Of a stretch of DNA of 42,804 nucleotides, positions 34,683-42,804 are shown piece by piece. The stretch comes from Chitinophagaceae bacterium. GTDB taxonomy: Bacteria > Bacteroidota > Bacteroidia > Cytophagales > Cytophagaceae. A program made the position numbers and the translations under genes. Each line of letters begins with the position of its first letter. The first letter of the stretch is position 1. The notes beneath the pieces were generated by a model. That model ran no database searches. It was not told where the DNA came from and saw only the letters and a program-made list of their open reading frames with translations. The stretch is taken from NCBI GenBank assembly GCA_028288405.1, contig JAQBNS010000139.1, forward strand, positions 1 to 42,804, read 5' to 3'.

Positions 34683-35152
34683 AAGAAATCATCATCTATA
34701 CCGACGGTTCGTCCCGCGGTAATCCAGGACCCGGAGGCTACGGAACCGTCATGTTGTACAAACAATACCGCAAAGAACTGGCGGAAGGATTTAGAAGAAC
34801 CACCAACAACCGCATGGAATTATTAGCGGTCATCAAAGGATTGGAAGCCATTAAAGAGCCGGGATGGGATGTATTGATCTACTCTGATTCCAAATACGTA
34901 GTAGATGCGGTAGAAAAAAGATGGTTGTTTGACTGGGAGAAAAAATATTTCAAAGGAAAAAAAAACGAAGACCTTTGGATTAAATTTTTGCATGAATACA
35001 GAAAACACAAAGTCCGTTTCCAATGGGTCAGAGGACACAATGGCAATACAGAAAACGAACGCTGTGATGTACTGGCCACCGACGCCGCAGACGGAAAAGA
35101 GTTAAAACCCGATCATGGATACGAAGCTTACGAACGTGCCGGTCTCGAATAA
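34679..35152 (+). CDS. rnhA: ribonuclease HI
   Basis: Cuts the RNA strand of RNA:DNA hybrids. A 157-residue protein with the full catalytic set: Asp9 (YTDGSSRGNPGPGG), Glu47 (NNRMELLAV), Asp70 (YSDSKYVV) and Asp130 with His120 (VRGHNGNTENERCD). The basic protrusion (KKYFKGKKNEDLW) is present, as in E. coli. The start is GTG at 34679, overlapping the TGA of the aminotransferase. Confidence 0.96.
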   Translation: MKEIIIYTDGSSRGNPGPGGYGTVMLYKQYRKELAEGFRRTTNNRMELLAVIKGLEAIKEPGWDVLIYSDSKYVVDAVEKRWLFDWEKKYFKGKKNEDLWIKFLHEYRKHKVRFQWVRGHNGNTENERCDVLATDAADGKELKPDHGYEAYERAGLE

Positions 35153-35159
35153 GTAAGTC

Positions 35160-35867
35160 ATGGCTAATTCTTTTTTTCAATTCAAACAATTTACTGTTCA
35201 CCAATCAGAAGCGGCTTTAAAAGTATGCACCGAGTCTTGTATATTCGGTGCCAGCATTCCTGTGGAAAATGCTACTCGTATTTTAGACATCGGCACAGGC
35301 ACCGGACTATTGGCGCTTATGCTCGCTCAAAAAAGCCAGGCATCTATAGAAGCCATTGAATTGGATGAAGCCTCTGCACGCGATGCACAGAAAAACTTTT
35401 CAGCATCGTCATGGAAAGAACGATTAACGTTACATGTGGAGGATGCAAAAAGTTTCTATTCCACTAAAAAGTTTGATCTCATTGTGAGCAATCCTCCTTT
35501 TTTTATACATCAGTTAAAATCTGCTGATGCCAGGACCAACGCCGCTTTGCATGGAAGTGAACTGAAGCCTGAAGATCTTTGTACCATCGTCAATCACCTT
35601 TGCACCGAGGATGGAAGATTTTTTGTATTGCTTCCTGAACAGGAAATGTGTTTACTGCAAACGCAATTAGAAGCATCAGGATGGTCTAAGATTTATCAAT
35701 TAATCCTCTACCAGGAATCGAATAAACCTGTCTTTAGAATCGTCGGAGGATTTAGCAAAAAAAAAGAAATAGCCCCCTTCAGCGGACAGTTGATGATATA
35801 TACAACCGGCAGAACTTATACGGATGATTTTGTAAAACTGCTCAAAGATTATTACCTCTACCTTTAA
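35160..35867 (+). CDS. trmN6: tRNA1(Val) (adenine(37)-N6)-methyltransferase
   Basis: A 235-residue SAM-dependent methyltransferase of the TrmN6/YfiC type. FKQFTVHQSEAALKVCTES is the family-typical opening. ILDIGTGTGLLAL (41-53) binds SAM, and NPPFF (111-115) is the N6-adenine catalytic motif. The fourth gene after aroQ, 7 bp behind rnhA. Its TAA stop shares the palindrome TTAA with the stop of the opposing gene. Confidence 0.92.
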   Translation: MANSFFQFKQFTVHQSEAALKVCTESCIFGASIPVENATRILDIGTGTGLLALMLAQKSQASIEAIELDEASARDAQKNFSASSWKERLTLHVEDAKSFYSTKKFDLIVSNPPFFIHQLKSADARTNAALHGSELKPEDLCTIVNHLCTEDGRFFVLLPEQEMCLLQTQLEASGWSKIYQLILYQESNKPVFRIVGGFSKKKEIAPFSGQLMIYTTGRTYTDDFVKLLKDYYLYL

Positions 35868-37198
35868 TGTTCTTCTTCTTCAAAAGAAACTCCTTCTTTT
35901 TTAAGCTGCGAAAGAATTTGAAGATATAATCTTTGATTGGAAGGAATATGTATGCCTGGTTCTCTCCAGGTATTTTCAATTACACAAACAGCAGCCATCG
36001 CTAAAGGCAAGCCAACCGTTTTAGCCATCGCTGTAAATTGACTGTTCTCTCCCTTTACAGAAAGCGTTGACAGGTATTCTTTTTCCACTCCACTCTTTAT
36101 CGTTTTAATACGGTGCTGCATCAGCACCCAATCCTTATCTTCTGTTTGCAAGACCCACTTCACTTCCAGTATTTCCTGAAGATACGCTGCTGCCGTCCTG
36201 CGAGGGTTACTCAAAGGTGTATTGGAGTCTAGTGTCAGGTATATAAACTTTTCCCATACCGCATCAGAAACGCTTGTATTGAGCTTGGTTTCCAACGCTT
36301 GTTTATTCCAGTTGCCCGGTACAAAATGAGCAAGGAATGAAGCGTATGTGGTGACCTGATCCAGGACGATTTCATCATCCGTCATACCCAGTTGCACAAT
36401 TACATTCCAGGCTTCGCTATAGCCCTTGCGACGGATCGTTCCTCTGATAAAGGTCTGCACCATTTGCAAGCCATATAATTCCTGGTATTTGAAAGAATCC
36501 CGATTGGGGTAAAATTCCAATTCTTCTTTTCCTTTCCAAACCAAAGGACGTACAGTGGCAAACAATTGCTTATAAGCAATCTTCTTGATCAATGCATTTT
36601 CTTTAAACAGTGCGGTTCCTTTTCCTGCTACCACCACATTGCGCGGGTTCCAGGTAAACTTGTATTGCCAGGGATTATCACCTTCATAAGCAGGATCAAC
36701 TAATCCTCCGGTAACAGAGATAAAAGAGACGACCTCTTCTTCTTTATGCTGAATACGATCAAGTAAATCAAAAGCAGACATATGATCCAAGCCCGGATCT
36801 AAACCGCACTCAAATAAAAACGTCAATCCTTTTTGCTTGACTTCTTTATCCAGCGCTTGCATCTCAGGGGAAATATAAGAAGCAGTGAGTAAATGCTTGT
36901 TGTATTTAAGACAAGCTTGCGCTACGCCATAATGATGTGCCACCGGTAACATAGAAATGACCACCGTTCCCTGCATCACTACATCTTCCAATGAAAAAAC
37001 ATCTCCCTCTCTCAGTAATACAAATTCACAATGCGCCTCCGGATGAACGATGGTTCTGGCATTAGACAAAGCTCCGGGAAAAGCGTCAGCGATGAGCAAA
37101 CCAATCTGATTCTCAAAGGACCAGTTGGAGATATACTTGATCAGATAAGATGACGATTTACCTGCTCCAAGAATTACTATTTTGCCTTTCACTGCCAT
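35864..37198 (-). CDS. saccharopine dehydrogenase-like protein
   Basis: A 444-residue NAD(P)-binding oxidoreductase-like protein. The N-terminus has the Rossmann loop KIVILGAGKSSSYLIKYI. GTVVISMLPVAHHYGVAQACL and FLFECGLDPGLDHMSAFDLLD match saccharopine dehydrogenase (L-glutamate-forming) of lysine metabolism, and the ENTWREPGIHIPSNQR tail does as well. Whether it acts in lysine breakdown or another pathway cannot be told here. It converges with trmN6 through a 4-bp stop overlap and diverges from the CDF transporter. Confidence 0.85.
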   Translation of the reverse strand: MAVKGKIVILGAGKSSSYLIKYISNWSFENQIGLLIADAFPGALSNARTIVHPEAHCEFVLLREGDVFSLEDVVMQGTVVISMLPVAHHYGVAQACLKYNKHLLTASYISPEMQALDKEVKQKGLTFLFECGLDPGLDHMSAFDLLDRIQHKEEEVVSFISVTGGLVDPAYEGDNPWQYKFTWNPRNVVVAGKGTALFKENALIKKIAYKQLFATVRPLVWKGKEELEFYPNRDSFKYQELYGLQMVQTFIRGTIRRKGYSEAWNVIVQLGMTDDEIVLDQVTTYASFLAHFVPGNWNKQALETKLNTSVSDAVWEKFIYLTLDSNTPLSNPRRTAAAYLQEILEVKWVLQTEDKDWVLMQHRIKTIKSGVEKEYLSTLSVKGENSQFTAMAKTVGLPLAMAAVCVIENTWREPGIHIPSNQRLYLQILSQLKKEGVSFEEEEH

Positions 37199-37298
37199 TG
37201 CTCCGCTCTAAGATTACTTTATCAATATAATAAATAGGATGATTATTTTACCATAGAAATTAAGGATTCATTGTTATATTTAGCATTCAATTCTTCGC

Positions 37299-38168
37299 AT
37301 GAAACAATCATCTGCCATCCAAACTACTTACCTAAGTATCTTAAGCAGTGCTGTGTTAGCTCTACTTAAAGCTGTTGTGGGAGTACTTGGTAATTCTTAT
37401 GCGATGATTGCAGATGCCATCGAATCTGTCACAGACATCTTTGCTTCTGTGATTGTATTGATAGGATTAAAAGTGGCAGCCAAACCTGCTGACGAAGGAC
37501 ATCCATACGGCCATGGAAAAGCAGAAGCGCTGGCAACATTCGTTGTAGGCGCTATCATGATTGTTTCCGCTACACTCATTGGCAGTCAAAGTATTGAGAA
37601 CATCAATACACCTCACGATTTACCAAAATCATTTACACTCTATGTGTTAGGAGGCATTATATTATTTAAAGAAGCGTCTTTTCAATATGTCCTTAGAAAA
37701 AGTAAAGAATCAGGGAGTACTGCTCTCCGTGCCGATGCCTGGCACCACAGGAGCGACGCCATTACTTCACTGGCTGCTTTTATAGGAATAGCTATCGCCT
37801 TATTCATGGGGAAAGGATACGAAACAGCAGATGACTGGGCAGCCTTATTGGCTTCCGGTGTCATTTTCTATAATAGTTACCTGATCTTAAAACCAGCCTT
37901 TGGAGAAATCATGGATGAACATCATTACGATGACATGATTCAATTGATCAGAATGAAATCAAAAGAAGTGAGCGGAGTAATTGATACAGAAAAATGTCAC
38001 GTCAGAAAAACTGGGATGCAGTATTACGTGGACTTACATGTGCTGGTAAAGGCCAGTATTTCGGTTAGAGAAGGCCACGACATCGCACACCATTTAAAAG
38101 ATCATCTGATGAAAGCCTTACCTGAAATAGCCGATGTGCTCATACATGTTGAGCCGAAGGAGGACTAA
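37299..38168 (+). CDS. cation diffusion facilitator transporter
   Basis: A 289-residue inner membrane divalent metal/proton antiporter (Zn, Fe, Mn or Co). Six transmembrane helices; the metal site is in IADAIESVTD (first Asp pair) and in ADAWHHRSDAITS (HxxxD). HPYGHGKAEALATF is the loop signature. The cytoplasmic C-terminal ferredoxin-like domain (GVIDTEKCHVRKTGMQYYVDLHVLV) senses metal. The type cannot be set from sequence alone. It is a single gene, converging with porT. Confidence 0.93.
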   Translation: MKQSSAIQTTYLSILSSAVLALLKAVVGVLGNSYAMIADAIESVTDIFASVIVLIGLKVAAKPADEGHPYGHGKAEALATFVVGAIMIVSATLIGSQSIENINTPHDLPKSFTLYVLGGIILFKEASFQYVLRKSKESGSTALRADAWHHRSDAITSLAAFIGIAIALFMGKGYETADDWAALLASGVIFYNSYLILKPAFGEIMDEHHYDDMIQLIRMKSKEVSGVIDTEKCHVRKTGMQYYVDLHVLVKASISVREGHDIAHHLKDHLMKALPEIADVLIHVEPKED

Positions 38169-38189
38169 GGCCATCAACAATCGTTACCC

Positions 38190-38885
38190 TTATTCGAAAT
38201 GCAAATACAAAGTCACGGTATGCGTGGTTAACTTCGCGAGACTCTGACTGTAAACGTTAGGATCCGGATTCAATACATTGATGAGACCATGAGAGAATCT
38301 TATCTCAGGAGAAAATTTAAATAGGGGCATGTAGAAGTCAAAACCCACTCCATACTCAATAGAAAAATCGGTACCTTGGGTACGCAGTTCTGTTCTTTTT
38401 TTCTCTTTCTTTTTAGCGCCCGCTTCCACACTCAACTTGCCACCTGCTACAAGATACATGCGTGAATTTCTTCTGCGTTGAGATTTATATTTTACCAATA
38501 AAGGAAACTCTAAGAAGGTAGATTCTATAGATTGCGTTTTTTGAGTATTGGGGAATTTATAATCTATTTTACGTTCGTAAAAACCAACGGTAGGCAATAA
38601 TCTCAAATCAAAATGCTCTGCCAATCGAAGACTCACTACAAAACCTAAAGTAAAGGACGTAGAGAAAACAGGACGTACGTAATTGACTGTATCGTTCAGA
38701 AACTGTTGTGAAAGCTTGGCTTTATAACCACTGCTTCCTATACCAATAGAAAATCCATAATGCAAAACACGGTCATCATACCTTGGAGAATTGCTCCATT
38801 TCGGATCTTGTGCTTTGGCTGCTGTTGAAATGATCAATAATAAAAGTAAAGCGATTAAGCTTTTCTTCCCACATAGATTGTGCAT
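38190..38885 (-). CDS. porT: PorT-like outer membrane protein (type IX secretion)
   Basis: A 231-residue outer membrane beta-barrel. A signal peptide ends STAAKAQ at residue 25 or so. The barrel follows, with the PorT pattern: HYGFSIGIGSSGYK at the N-terminus, STFLEFPLLVKYKSQRRRNSRMYLVAGGK in the middle, and SIEYGVGFDFYMPLFKFSPEIRFSHGL near the end. PorT is needed for protein export through the T9SS. In many Bacteroidota porT follows ubiE/menG directly, and here its start overlaps the end of that gene by 31 bp, which supports the call. Confidence 0.88.
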   Translation of the reverse strand: MHNLCGKKSLIALLLLLIISTAAKAQDPKWSNSPRYDDRVLHYGFSIGIGSSGYKAKLSQQFLNDTVNYVRPVFSTSFTLGFVVSLRLAEHFDLRLLPTVGFYERKIDYKFPNTQKTQSIESTFLEFPLLVKYKSQRRRNSRMYLVAGGKLSVEAGAKKKEKKRTELRTQGTDFSIEYGVGFDFYMPLFKFSPEIRFSHGLINVLNPDPNVYSQSLAKLTTHTVTLYLHFE

Positions 38886-39580
38886 ACCCCAAATGTCTGT
38901 TCTTCGTAATACGTTTTTTTAAATCCAACCCGATCAAGTATAGCGGTGAAATCTGCACCGCATGGAAACGCCTTGATCGAATCCGGCAAATATTGATAAG
39001 CACTTTTGTCCTTCGAAATGATTCTGCCGACCCAAGGTAATAGCTTGGTCACATAGAGTCTGTAGAAAAACTTCATGGGTTGGTGCTGAGGTGTAGATCC
39101 TTCTAAAACAATCAATAGGCCACCTGGCTTTATGACTCTTAGAATCTCAGATAAGCCTTTTTCAAGGTTCTCGAAGTTCCTTACCCCAAACGAAACGATT
39201 GTAGCATCGAATTTATTGCCTTCAAAAGGAAGGTTCTCCGAATCGGCGCAAATCAGTTCTATGCGTTGCTCCAGGCCTTTTGCTTTTACCTTCTCACGGC
39301 CAATGGACAACATATCCTCTGCAATGTCTATTCCTGTGATCTTGACTCCTTTCAAACCACTGGCTGCTAAGGCAAAGTCCGCCGTGCCTGTAGCCACATC
39401 CAATACAGCAGCTGGATTTTCTTTAGACAATATCTGAATTGCCCGTCTTCTCCAACGTTGATCGATGCCCAGGCTGATGATTCGATTTAATTTATCGTAG
39501 GTACCCGCTATGTTATTAAACATAAAGCGAACCTGATCTTTCTTTGACTCGTCCGTTTTATATGGAGTGATTGTTTGCAT
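38855..39580 (-). CDS. ubiE: demethylmenaquinone methyltransferase
   Basis: Last step of menaquinone synthesis (also called menG). A 241-residue class I SAM methyltransferase: VLDVATGTADFAL is the SAM loop, KVKAKGLEQRIELICADSENLPF motif II, and FGVRNFENLEKGLSEILRVIKPGGLLIVLE the UbiE signature. The N-terminus TPYKTDESKKDQVRFMFNNIAGTYDKLNRIISLGID is typical. The ATG at 39580 sits only about 7 nt past a perfect -7 box, so the transcript would have almost no leader. The end overlaps porT. Confidence 0.94.
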   Translation of the reverse strand: MQTITPYKTDESKKDQVRFMFNNIAGTYDKLNRIISLGIDQRWRRRAIQILSKENPAAVLDVATGTADFALAASGLKGVKITGIDIAEDMLSIGREKVKAKGLEQRIELICADSENLPFEGNKFDATIVSFGVRNFENLEKGLSEILRVIKPGGLLIVLEGSTPQHQPMKFFYRLYVTKLLPWVGRIISKDKSAYQYLPDSIKAFPCGADFTAILDRVGFKKTYYEEQTFGVCTIYVGRKA

Positions 39581-39586
39581 GACCTA

Positions 39587-39594
39587 CAAAACTA
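39587..39594 (-). promoter_or_regulatory. -7 box of ubiE-porT
   Basis: TAGTTTTG on the minus strand matches TAnnTTTG. Transcription would start at or within a few bases of the ATG at 39580. The -33 position lacks TTG. Confidence 0.5.
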
Positions 39595-39641
39595 ATAAAA
39601 AACCAGTAAAAGCAGGTATTAAGTCCCATATTCCCCCAACT

Positions 39642-39672
39642 AAAAAAAGCAGGCCTTAAAGACCTGCTTTTT
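39642..39672 (-). terminator. terminator of the PD40-OmpA genes
   Basis: AAAAAGCAGG (39644-39653) pairs with CCTGCTTTTT (39663-39672). On the minus strand it follows the PD40-OmpA stop by about 25 nt and ends in a run of seven T, a strong intrinsic terminator. Confidence 0.85.
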
Positions 39673-39696
39673 GATTGACTATACCAAAAGAGGAGA

Positions 39697-41667
39697 TTAC
39701 TCTCCAGAAACTTTGATGACTACCCTTCTGTTTTTGGCTCTATTCTCATCTGAATCGTTAGGTACCGCCGGCTGGCTTTCTCCGAATGATGAAGAACTCA
39801 CTTTTACTTTTGTCTTTGTACCGAGGTATTTCGCTACTGCAGCCGCTCTGCTTGCCGCAATCTTATTGTTGACCTCATCCGGACCTTTATCATCCGCATG
39901 CCCTGCTACACTGATTGTGCTGACCTTCTTGTAAGCGCTCAAGAGCGTTTTGATTTCATTTTTTGAAGCCTCATCCAATATGGCCGAACTAGATCCAAAA
40001 TATACTACCAATTCTTTTTCTACAACAACCGGAGTTTTTACCACTGTTACCGGTTCTTTGACCACTGGAGTCTTAGTCGTTGTATCAGGAGGTAACACTG
40101 CAACCACTTGTGTATCCGCTGGATTTCCTTTGAAAGGCACTACAAAATCTTTGGTAATGGTTTGACCTTCTTTAGAGATAGGCGGTATGGTCAGGCTATC
40201 TGTAGAAAGTATTTCTCCGTTCTTACTAATCTCTACTTTGTAAGTATTGTAAGAAAGTACGTGAATGTCTTTGTACTCACCTGCTGTCACAGCCTTCTTG
40301 TCTTCGCTTGCATTGGTAACTTTCTTCGTCGAATGGAACGAAATCTGAGCACCGTCAATGGCTTTTCCAGTTTTATCTTCTGTCACTTTACCATATACAA
40401 TGACATGTTCGATCGGTGTTACACAATAAATATCTTTTTCACCGAATCCACCATCACGGTAAGAAGCGATATAGGCTCTGTCATCAGATGCCGCATAATA
40501 AAAATAAACATCATCATCCGGAGTATTGATCGGATAACCCAAGTTTACCGGATCAGACCAGCTTCCATCCGCTTGCATTTTACTTTTAAAGACATCAAAG
40601 CCTCCCATTCCCTTGTGACCTCTGGAACTAAAGTATAATGTTTTACCATCCGGCGTAATAAATGGAGCATCTTCATCACCTTCGGTATTGATGTCTCCTT
40701 CCATTTCTTTATGCTTGCTCCAGCTTCCATCTTCATTCTTGGTGATGCAGTAGATATCCATGTCACCAAATTTCTTGTAGTGGTTGGTGGCGAAATAAAC
40801 CGTTTTCCCATCCGGAGAAACAAATGCATCGGATTCAAAATCGCCAGAGTTTATTTCACTAAAGCCTTTAGGATCTCCCCACTTGTCGCCCTCCTTCTGA
40901 GAGACAAAAATATCTCCATCTTTTGTGCTGCGGTAAAGTAATAGTTTCGTGTCGTTATCAAACAATTGAATACTGGCATCGTGACCACTGGTATTGAGAT
41001 TCAAACTCTCAGGGCTAGTCCATGAACCGTCTGCATTTCTTTTAGTGATAAATACATCTTCAAAGGGCTCTCCGTCTTTCTCTTCCTTCTCGCCTTCTTT
41101 TAATCTTCTTGTTGTAAAGTAAAGAACAGAATCGTTGCTGGATGCAACAGGGCTATGTTCAGAAAACGAGCTGTTCACTGTTGCACCTAAGTTTTCCACC
41201 AGGAAATTACTCGGAACAGTAACCGTCTTTTTACTAAAATCTGTTTGCTCGATGTATAGCTCTACTTCTTTTCTCCTGGAATCACTTTTTCGCAACGTGT
41301 TTTTATAGGTGTTGTACTCTTCCTTTGCTTTATCAAATTGATAATTCAAATGGTACGCTCTACCTAACCAATAGTGAACATGCTTGTCTATTTTGGGATC
41401 TTGCTCAAAAGCCTTCTGTATATTTACAAGTGCTTTATCTTTTGAATAGCGATTGAGGTAACAAACGCCTGACTTAAACAAAGCTTCCGTATTATTAGGC
41501 TCTGTCGCTAAGACCTGCTCATAAAAAGGTAAAGCCTTTCTATAAAAGTTATCCTCAAACAGTTTGTTACCATTCTTCAGCAAAAGACTTACGTCCTGAG
41601 CTTTAAGACTTGTAAACAATAAAGACCCCATCAAGAAAAGGGCGAAAGAAAAATACTTGATACTCAT
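39697..41667 (-). CDS. TPR-PD40-OmpA outer membrane-associated protein
   Basis: A 656-residue exported protein in four parts. A signal peptide (MSIKYFSFALFLMG to KAQ) comes first. TPR helices follow (about 25-150). Then come PD40 propeller repeats such as PVASSNDSVLYFTTRR, KTVYFATNHYKKFGDMDIYCI and FSSRGHKGMGGFDVFKSKM. A small CnaB-like beta domain (VYGKVTEDKTGKAIDGAQISFHSTKK) leads to the C-terminal OmpA peptidoglycan-binding domain (VVYFGSSSAILDEASKNEI, GHADDKGPDEVN, NRAKNRRVVI). The architecture is that of PorE-like T9SS or gliding-associated proteins. It may tether surface complexes to the cell wall. The next gene upstream is a paralogue. Confidence 0.92.
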   Translation of the reverse strand: MSIKYFSFALFLMGSLLFTSLKAQDVSLLLKNGNKLFEDNFYRKALPFYEQVLATEPNNTEALFKSGVCYLNRYSKDKALVNIQKAFEQDPKIDKHVHYWLGRAYHLNYQFDKAKEEYNTYKNTLRKSDSRRKEVELYIEQTDFSKKTVTVPSNFLVENLGATVNSSFSEHSPVASSNDSVLYFTTRRLKEGEKEEKDGEPFEDVFITKRNADGSWTSPESLNLNTSGHDASIQLFDNDTKLLLYRSTKDGDIFVSQKEGDKWGDPKGFSEINSGDFESDAFVSPDGKTVYFATNHYKKFGDMDIYCITKNEDGSWSKHKEMEGDINTEGDEDAPFITPDGKTLYFSSRGHKGMGGFDVFKSKMQADGSWSDPVNLGYPINTPDDDVYFYYAASDDRAYIASYRDGGFGEKDIYCVTPIEHVIVYGKVTEDKTGKAIDGAQISFHSTKKVTNASEDKKAVTAGEYKDIHVLSYNTYKVEISKNGEILSTDSLTIPPISKEGQTITKDFVVPFKGNPADTQVVAVLPPDTTTKTPVVKEPVTVVKTPVVVEKELVVYFGSSSAILDEASKNEIKTLLSAYKKVSTISVAGHADDKGPDEVNNKIAASRAAAVAKYLGTKTKVKVSSSSFGESQPAVPNDSDENRAKNRRVVIKVSGE

Positions 41668-41713
41668 AGCTTATATAAAACTGTTGGAATATAAATATAT
41701 GTAAATTTATGAA

Positions 41714-42804
41714 TTATTTGATGATTTTGAATTCTGTTCTACGATTTAATTCCCTTCCTTCTTCTTCATCGTCATTTGAGACCAGAGGTAACCCTTCCCC
41801 GTAGCCTTTGGCCTTAATTCTTTTAGAATGGATGCCATTTGCCTTTAAATAATTCACCACTGATTGTGCTCTTTTTTGCGATAAAGCCAGATTGTAATCC
41901 GCACTTCCCTTACTATCTGTATAGCTTCTCACTTCTATTTTAACCGCAGGGTTCTCTTTCATAAATTCAAGCAGGTTATTCAGTGAAGGATAAGAAGTTT
42001 CTCTCAGCACGTACTGATTAAAATCGTAATAGATATTGCGCAATTGCACCAATGTTCCCGGTTTGGCCTTTGCCATTTTGATCGGAATTTTAACTTCCTG
42101 CATTTTTCCCTCATACTTCGTTAAGACGAAATTGACCGTAGCAAAGGCAAATCCTTTTTTCTTCACGACGAGCGTATACTTCTGTTCTTTTGTAGAGTTG
42201 ACATTGTAAAGGTACGCAGTGGAATTTTTATCGGAAGGAGGTCTATCTGAAAATTCTTTCGAACTTAATAAAAGTTCGGCTTCTAATATTTCGCCGGTTT
42301 CTTCGTCTCTGATTGAAATCTGTAATTCATAGGTGTTGCTATCTGCATCCGATTTCTTGGTAGAGCGAACAATCAAATTCATAGCACGCATTTTCTCTAA
42401 TAACTCTTCTCTGTCGTCACGAGGAGGCATGACAATCATATAAATATCTTTCTCTCCTAACCCGTTGGGCTTGACAGAAGAAAAATAGCCATGAGAACCG
42501 TCACCTGATAAAGTAAAAAACAAATCATCATCGGCTGAGTTTACAGGATAACCCATGTTTACTGCTTCAGACCATGTATCATTCTTTTTATCGTATACCG
42601 TTTTGTAAATATCATAGCCTCCCATACCCTCGTGTGCGGTAGAACTGAAGTATAATGTTTTATCGTCAAAATCAAGGAAAGGGCCTTCCTCCGATTCAGC
42701 GGTATTGATCTTATCGCCCATATTTACAGGTTTCCCCCAAGTTCCATCAGGCATTAGATCTGAGTAGTAAATATCTTCGCTTCCCAAGCCACCCGGCCTG
42801 TCAC
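41714..42804 (-). CDS. PD40-OmpA protein, 5' end outside the window
   Basis: A paralogue of the gene at 39697. The frame stays open to the window edge: the residues before the first listed start read DRPGGLGSEDIYYS, a PD40 repeat, so the true N-terminus with signal peptide and TPR lies beyond 42804. Visible are PD40 repeats (YFSSTAHEGMGGYDIYKT, GYFSSVKPNGLGEKDIYMI), a CnaB-like beta domain (about 42110-42340), and the OmpA domain (IYYDFNQYVLRETSYPSLNNLLEF, RSYTDSKGSADYNLALSQKRAQSV, NRRTEFKIIK). It lies 46 bp upstream of the first and is probably co-transcribed. Confidence 0.93.
   Translation of the reverse strand, partial: DRPGGLGSEDIYYSDLMPDGTWGKPVNMGDKINTAESEEGPFLDFDDKTLYFSSTAHEGMGGYDIYKTVYDKKNDTWSEAVNMGYPVNSADDDLFFTLSGDGSHGYFSSVKPNGLGEKDIYMIVMPPRDDREELLEKMRAMNLIVRSTKKSDADSNTYELQISIRDEETGEILEAELLLSSKEFSDRPPSDKNSTAYLYNVNSTKEQKYTLVVKKKGFAFATVNFVLTKYEGKMQEVKIPIKMAKAKPGTLVQLRNIYYDFNQYVLRETSYPSLNNLLEFMKENPAVKIEVRSYTDSKGSADYNLALSQKRAQSVVNYLKANGIHSKRIKAKGYGEGLPLVSNDDEEEGRELNRRTEFKIIK

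Overview
This window is from a member of the phylum Bacteroidota (Bacteroidetes). The evidence is a low-GC genome with PorT, PorP/SprF and CHU_C-type sorting-domain proteins of the type IX secretion system (T9SS), a DUF2851 protein, several PD40/OmpA proteins, and phylum-typical promoters with a TAnnTTTG -7 box. Most genes lack Shine-Dalgarno sequences. I cannot fix the genus. It reads as ordinary chromosome: no phage, plasmid, IS or CRISPR was found, and the one tyrosine recombinase looks like housekeeping XerD.

Layout. 1-370: tRNA-Lys(UUU) on the minus strand with promoter and terminator, beside a decayed copy of the same tRNA-terminator unit. 370-6395: a TPR/SH3-like membrane protein, an alpha/beta hydrolase, typA/bipA and metG. 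6457-11950: a complete tripartite RND efflux operon (adaptor, pump, TolC-like channel). 12501-13659: ECF sigma factor with a coupled single-pass membrane protein. 14099-17927: a T9SS cassette of secreted LRR/CHU_C protein, PorP/SprF and TPR-PD40 protein. 18042-25473: trhO, a NeuD/PglD-like acyltransferase, two multi-pass GT-C-like membrane proteins, an HTTM-like membrane protein with a small partner, and DUF2851. 25575-30631: pyrD-ftsK-lolA-pyrF in one direction. 30867-38168: amt, xerD, the run aroQ / class V aminotransferase / rnhA / trmN6, a saccharopine-dehydrogenase-like gene and a CDF cation transporter. 38190-42804: menG(ubiE)-porT and two tandem PD40-OmpA genes, the last cut by the window edge.

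The most interesting material is non-coding. (1) At seven intergenic places there are arrays built of 7-bp units. Six of them are followed by an inverted array of the same words; one has a single arm. The word differs between loci, but the 7-bp period and the inverted layout recur. Some act plausibly as bidirectional terminators between convergent genes, but one lies between the divergent genes typA and metG. (2) At 13741-13995 there is a highly structured, GC-richer element of about 255 bp whose arms pair almost end to end; it looks like a dispersed structured RNA or DNA element rather than a gene. (3) A strong orphan terminator at 12179-12204 faces no annotated gene and hints at a small RNA. 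(4) A shared motif (TTCAAAAAGTA) lies upstream of both the ECF sigma operon and amt.

How the genes work together: the T9SS genes (PorT, PorP/SprF, CHU_C cargo and PD40/OmpA proteins) concern export and anchoring of surface proteins; pyrD and pyrF are two pyrimidine steps flanking ftsK and lolA; aroQ and menG serve aromatic and menaquinone biosynthesis; metG, typA, trhO, trmN6 and tRNA-Lys belong to translation.
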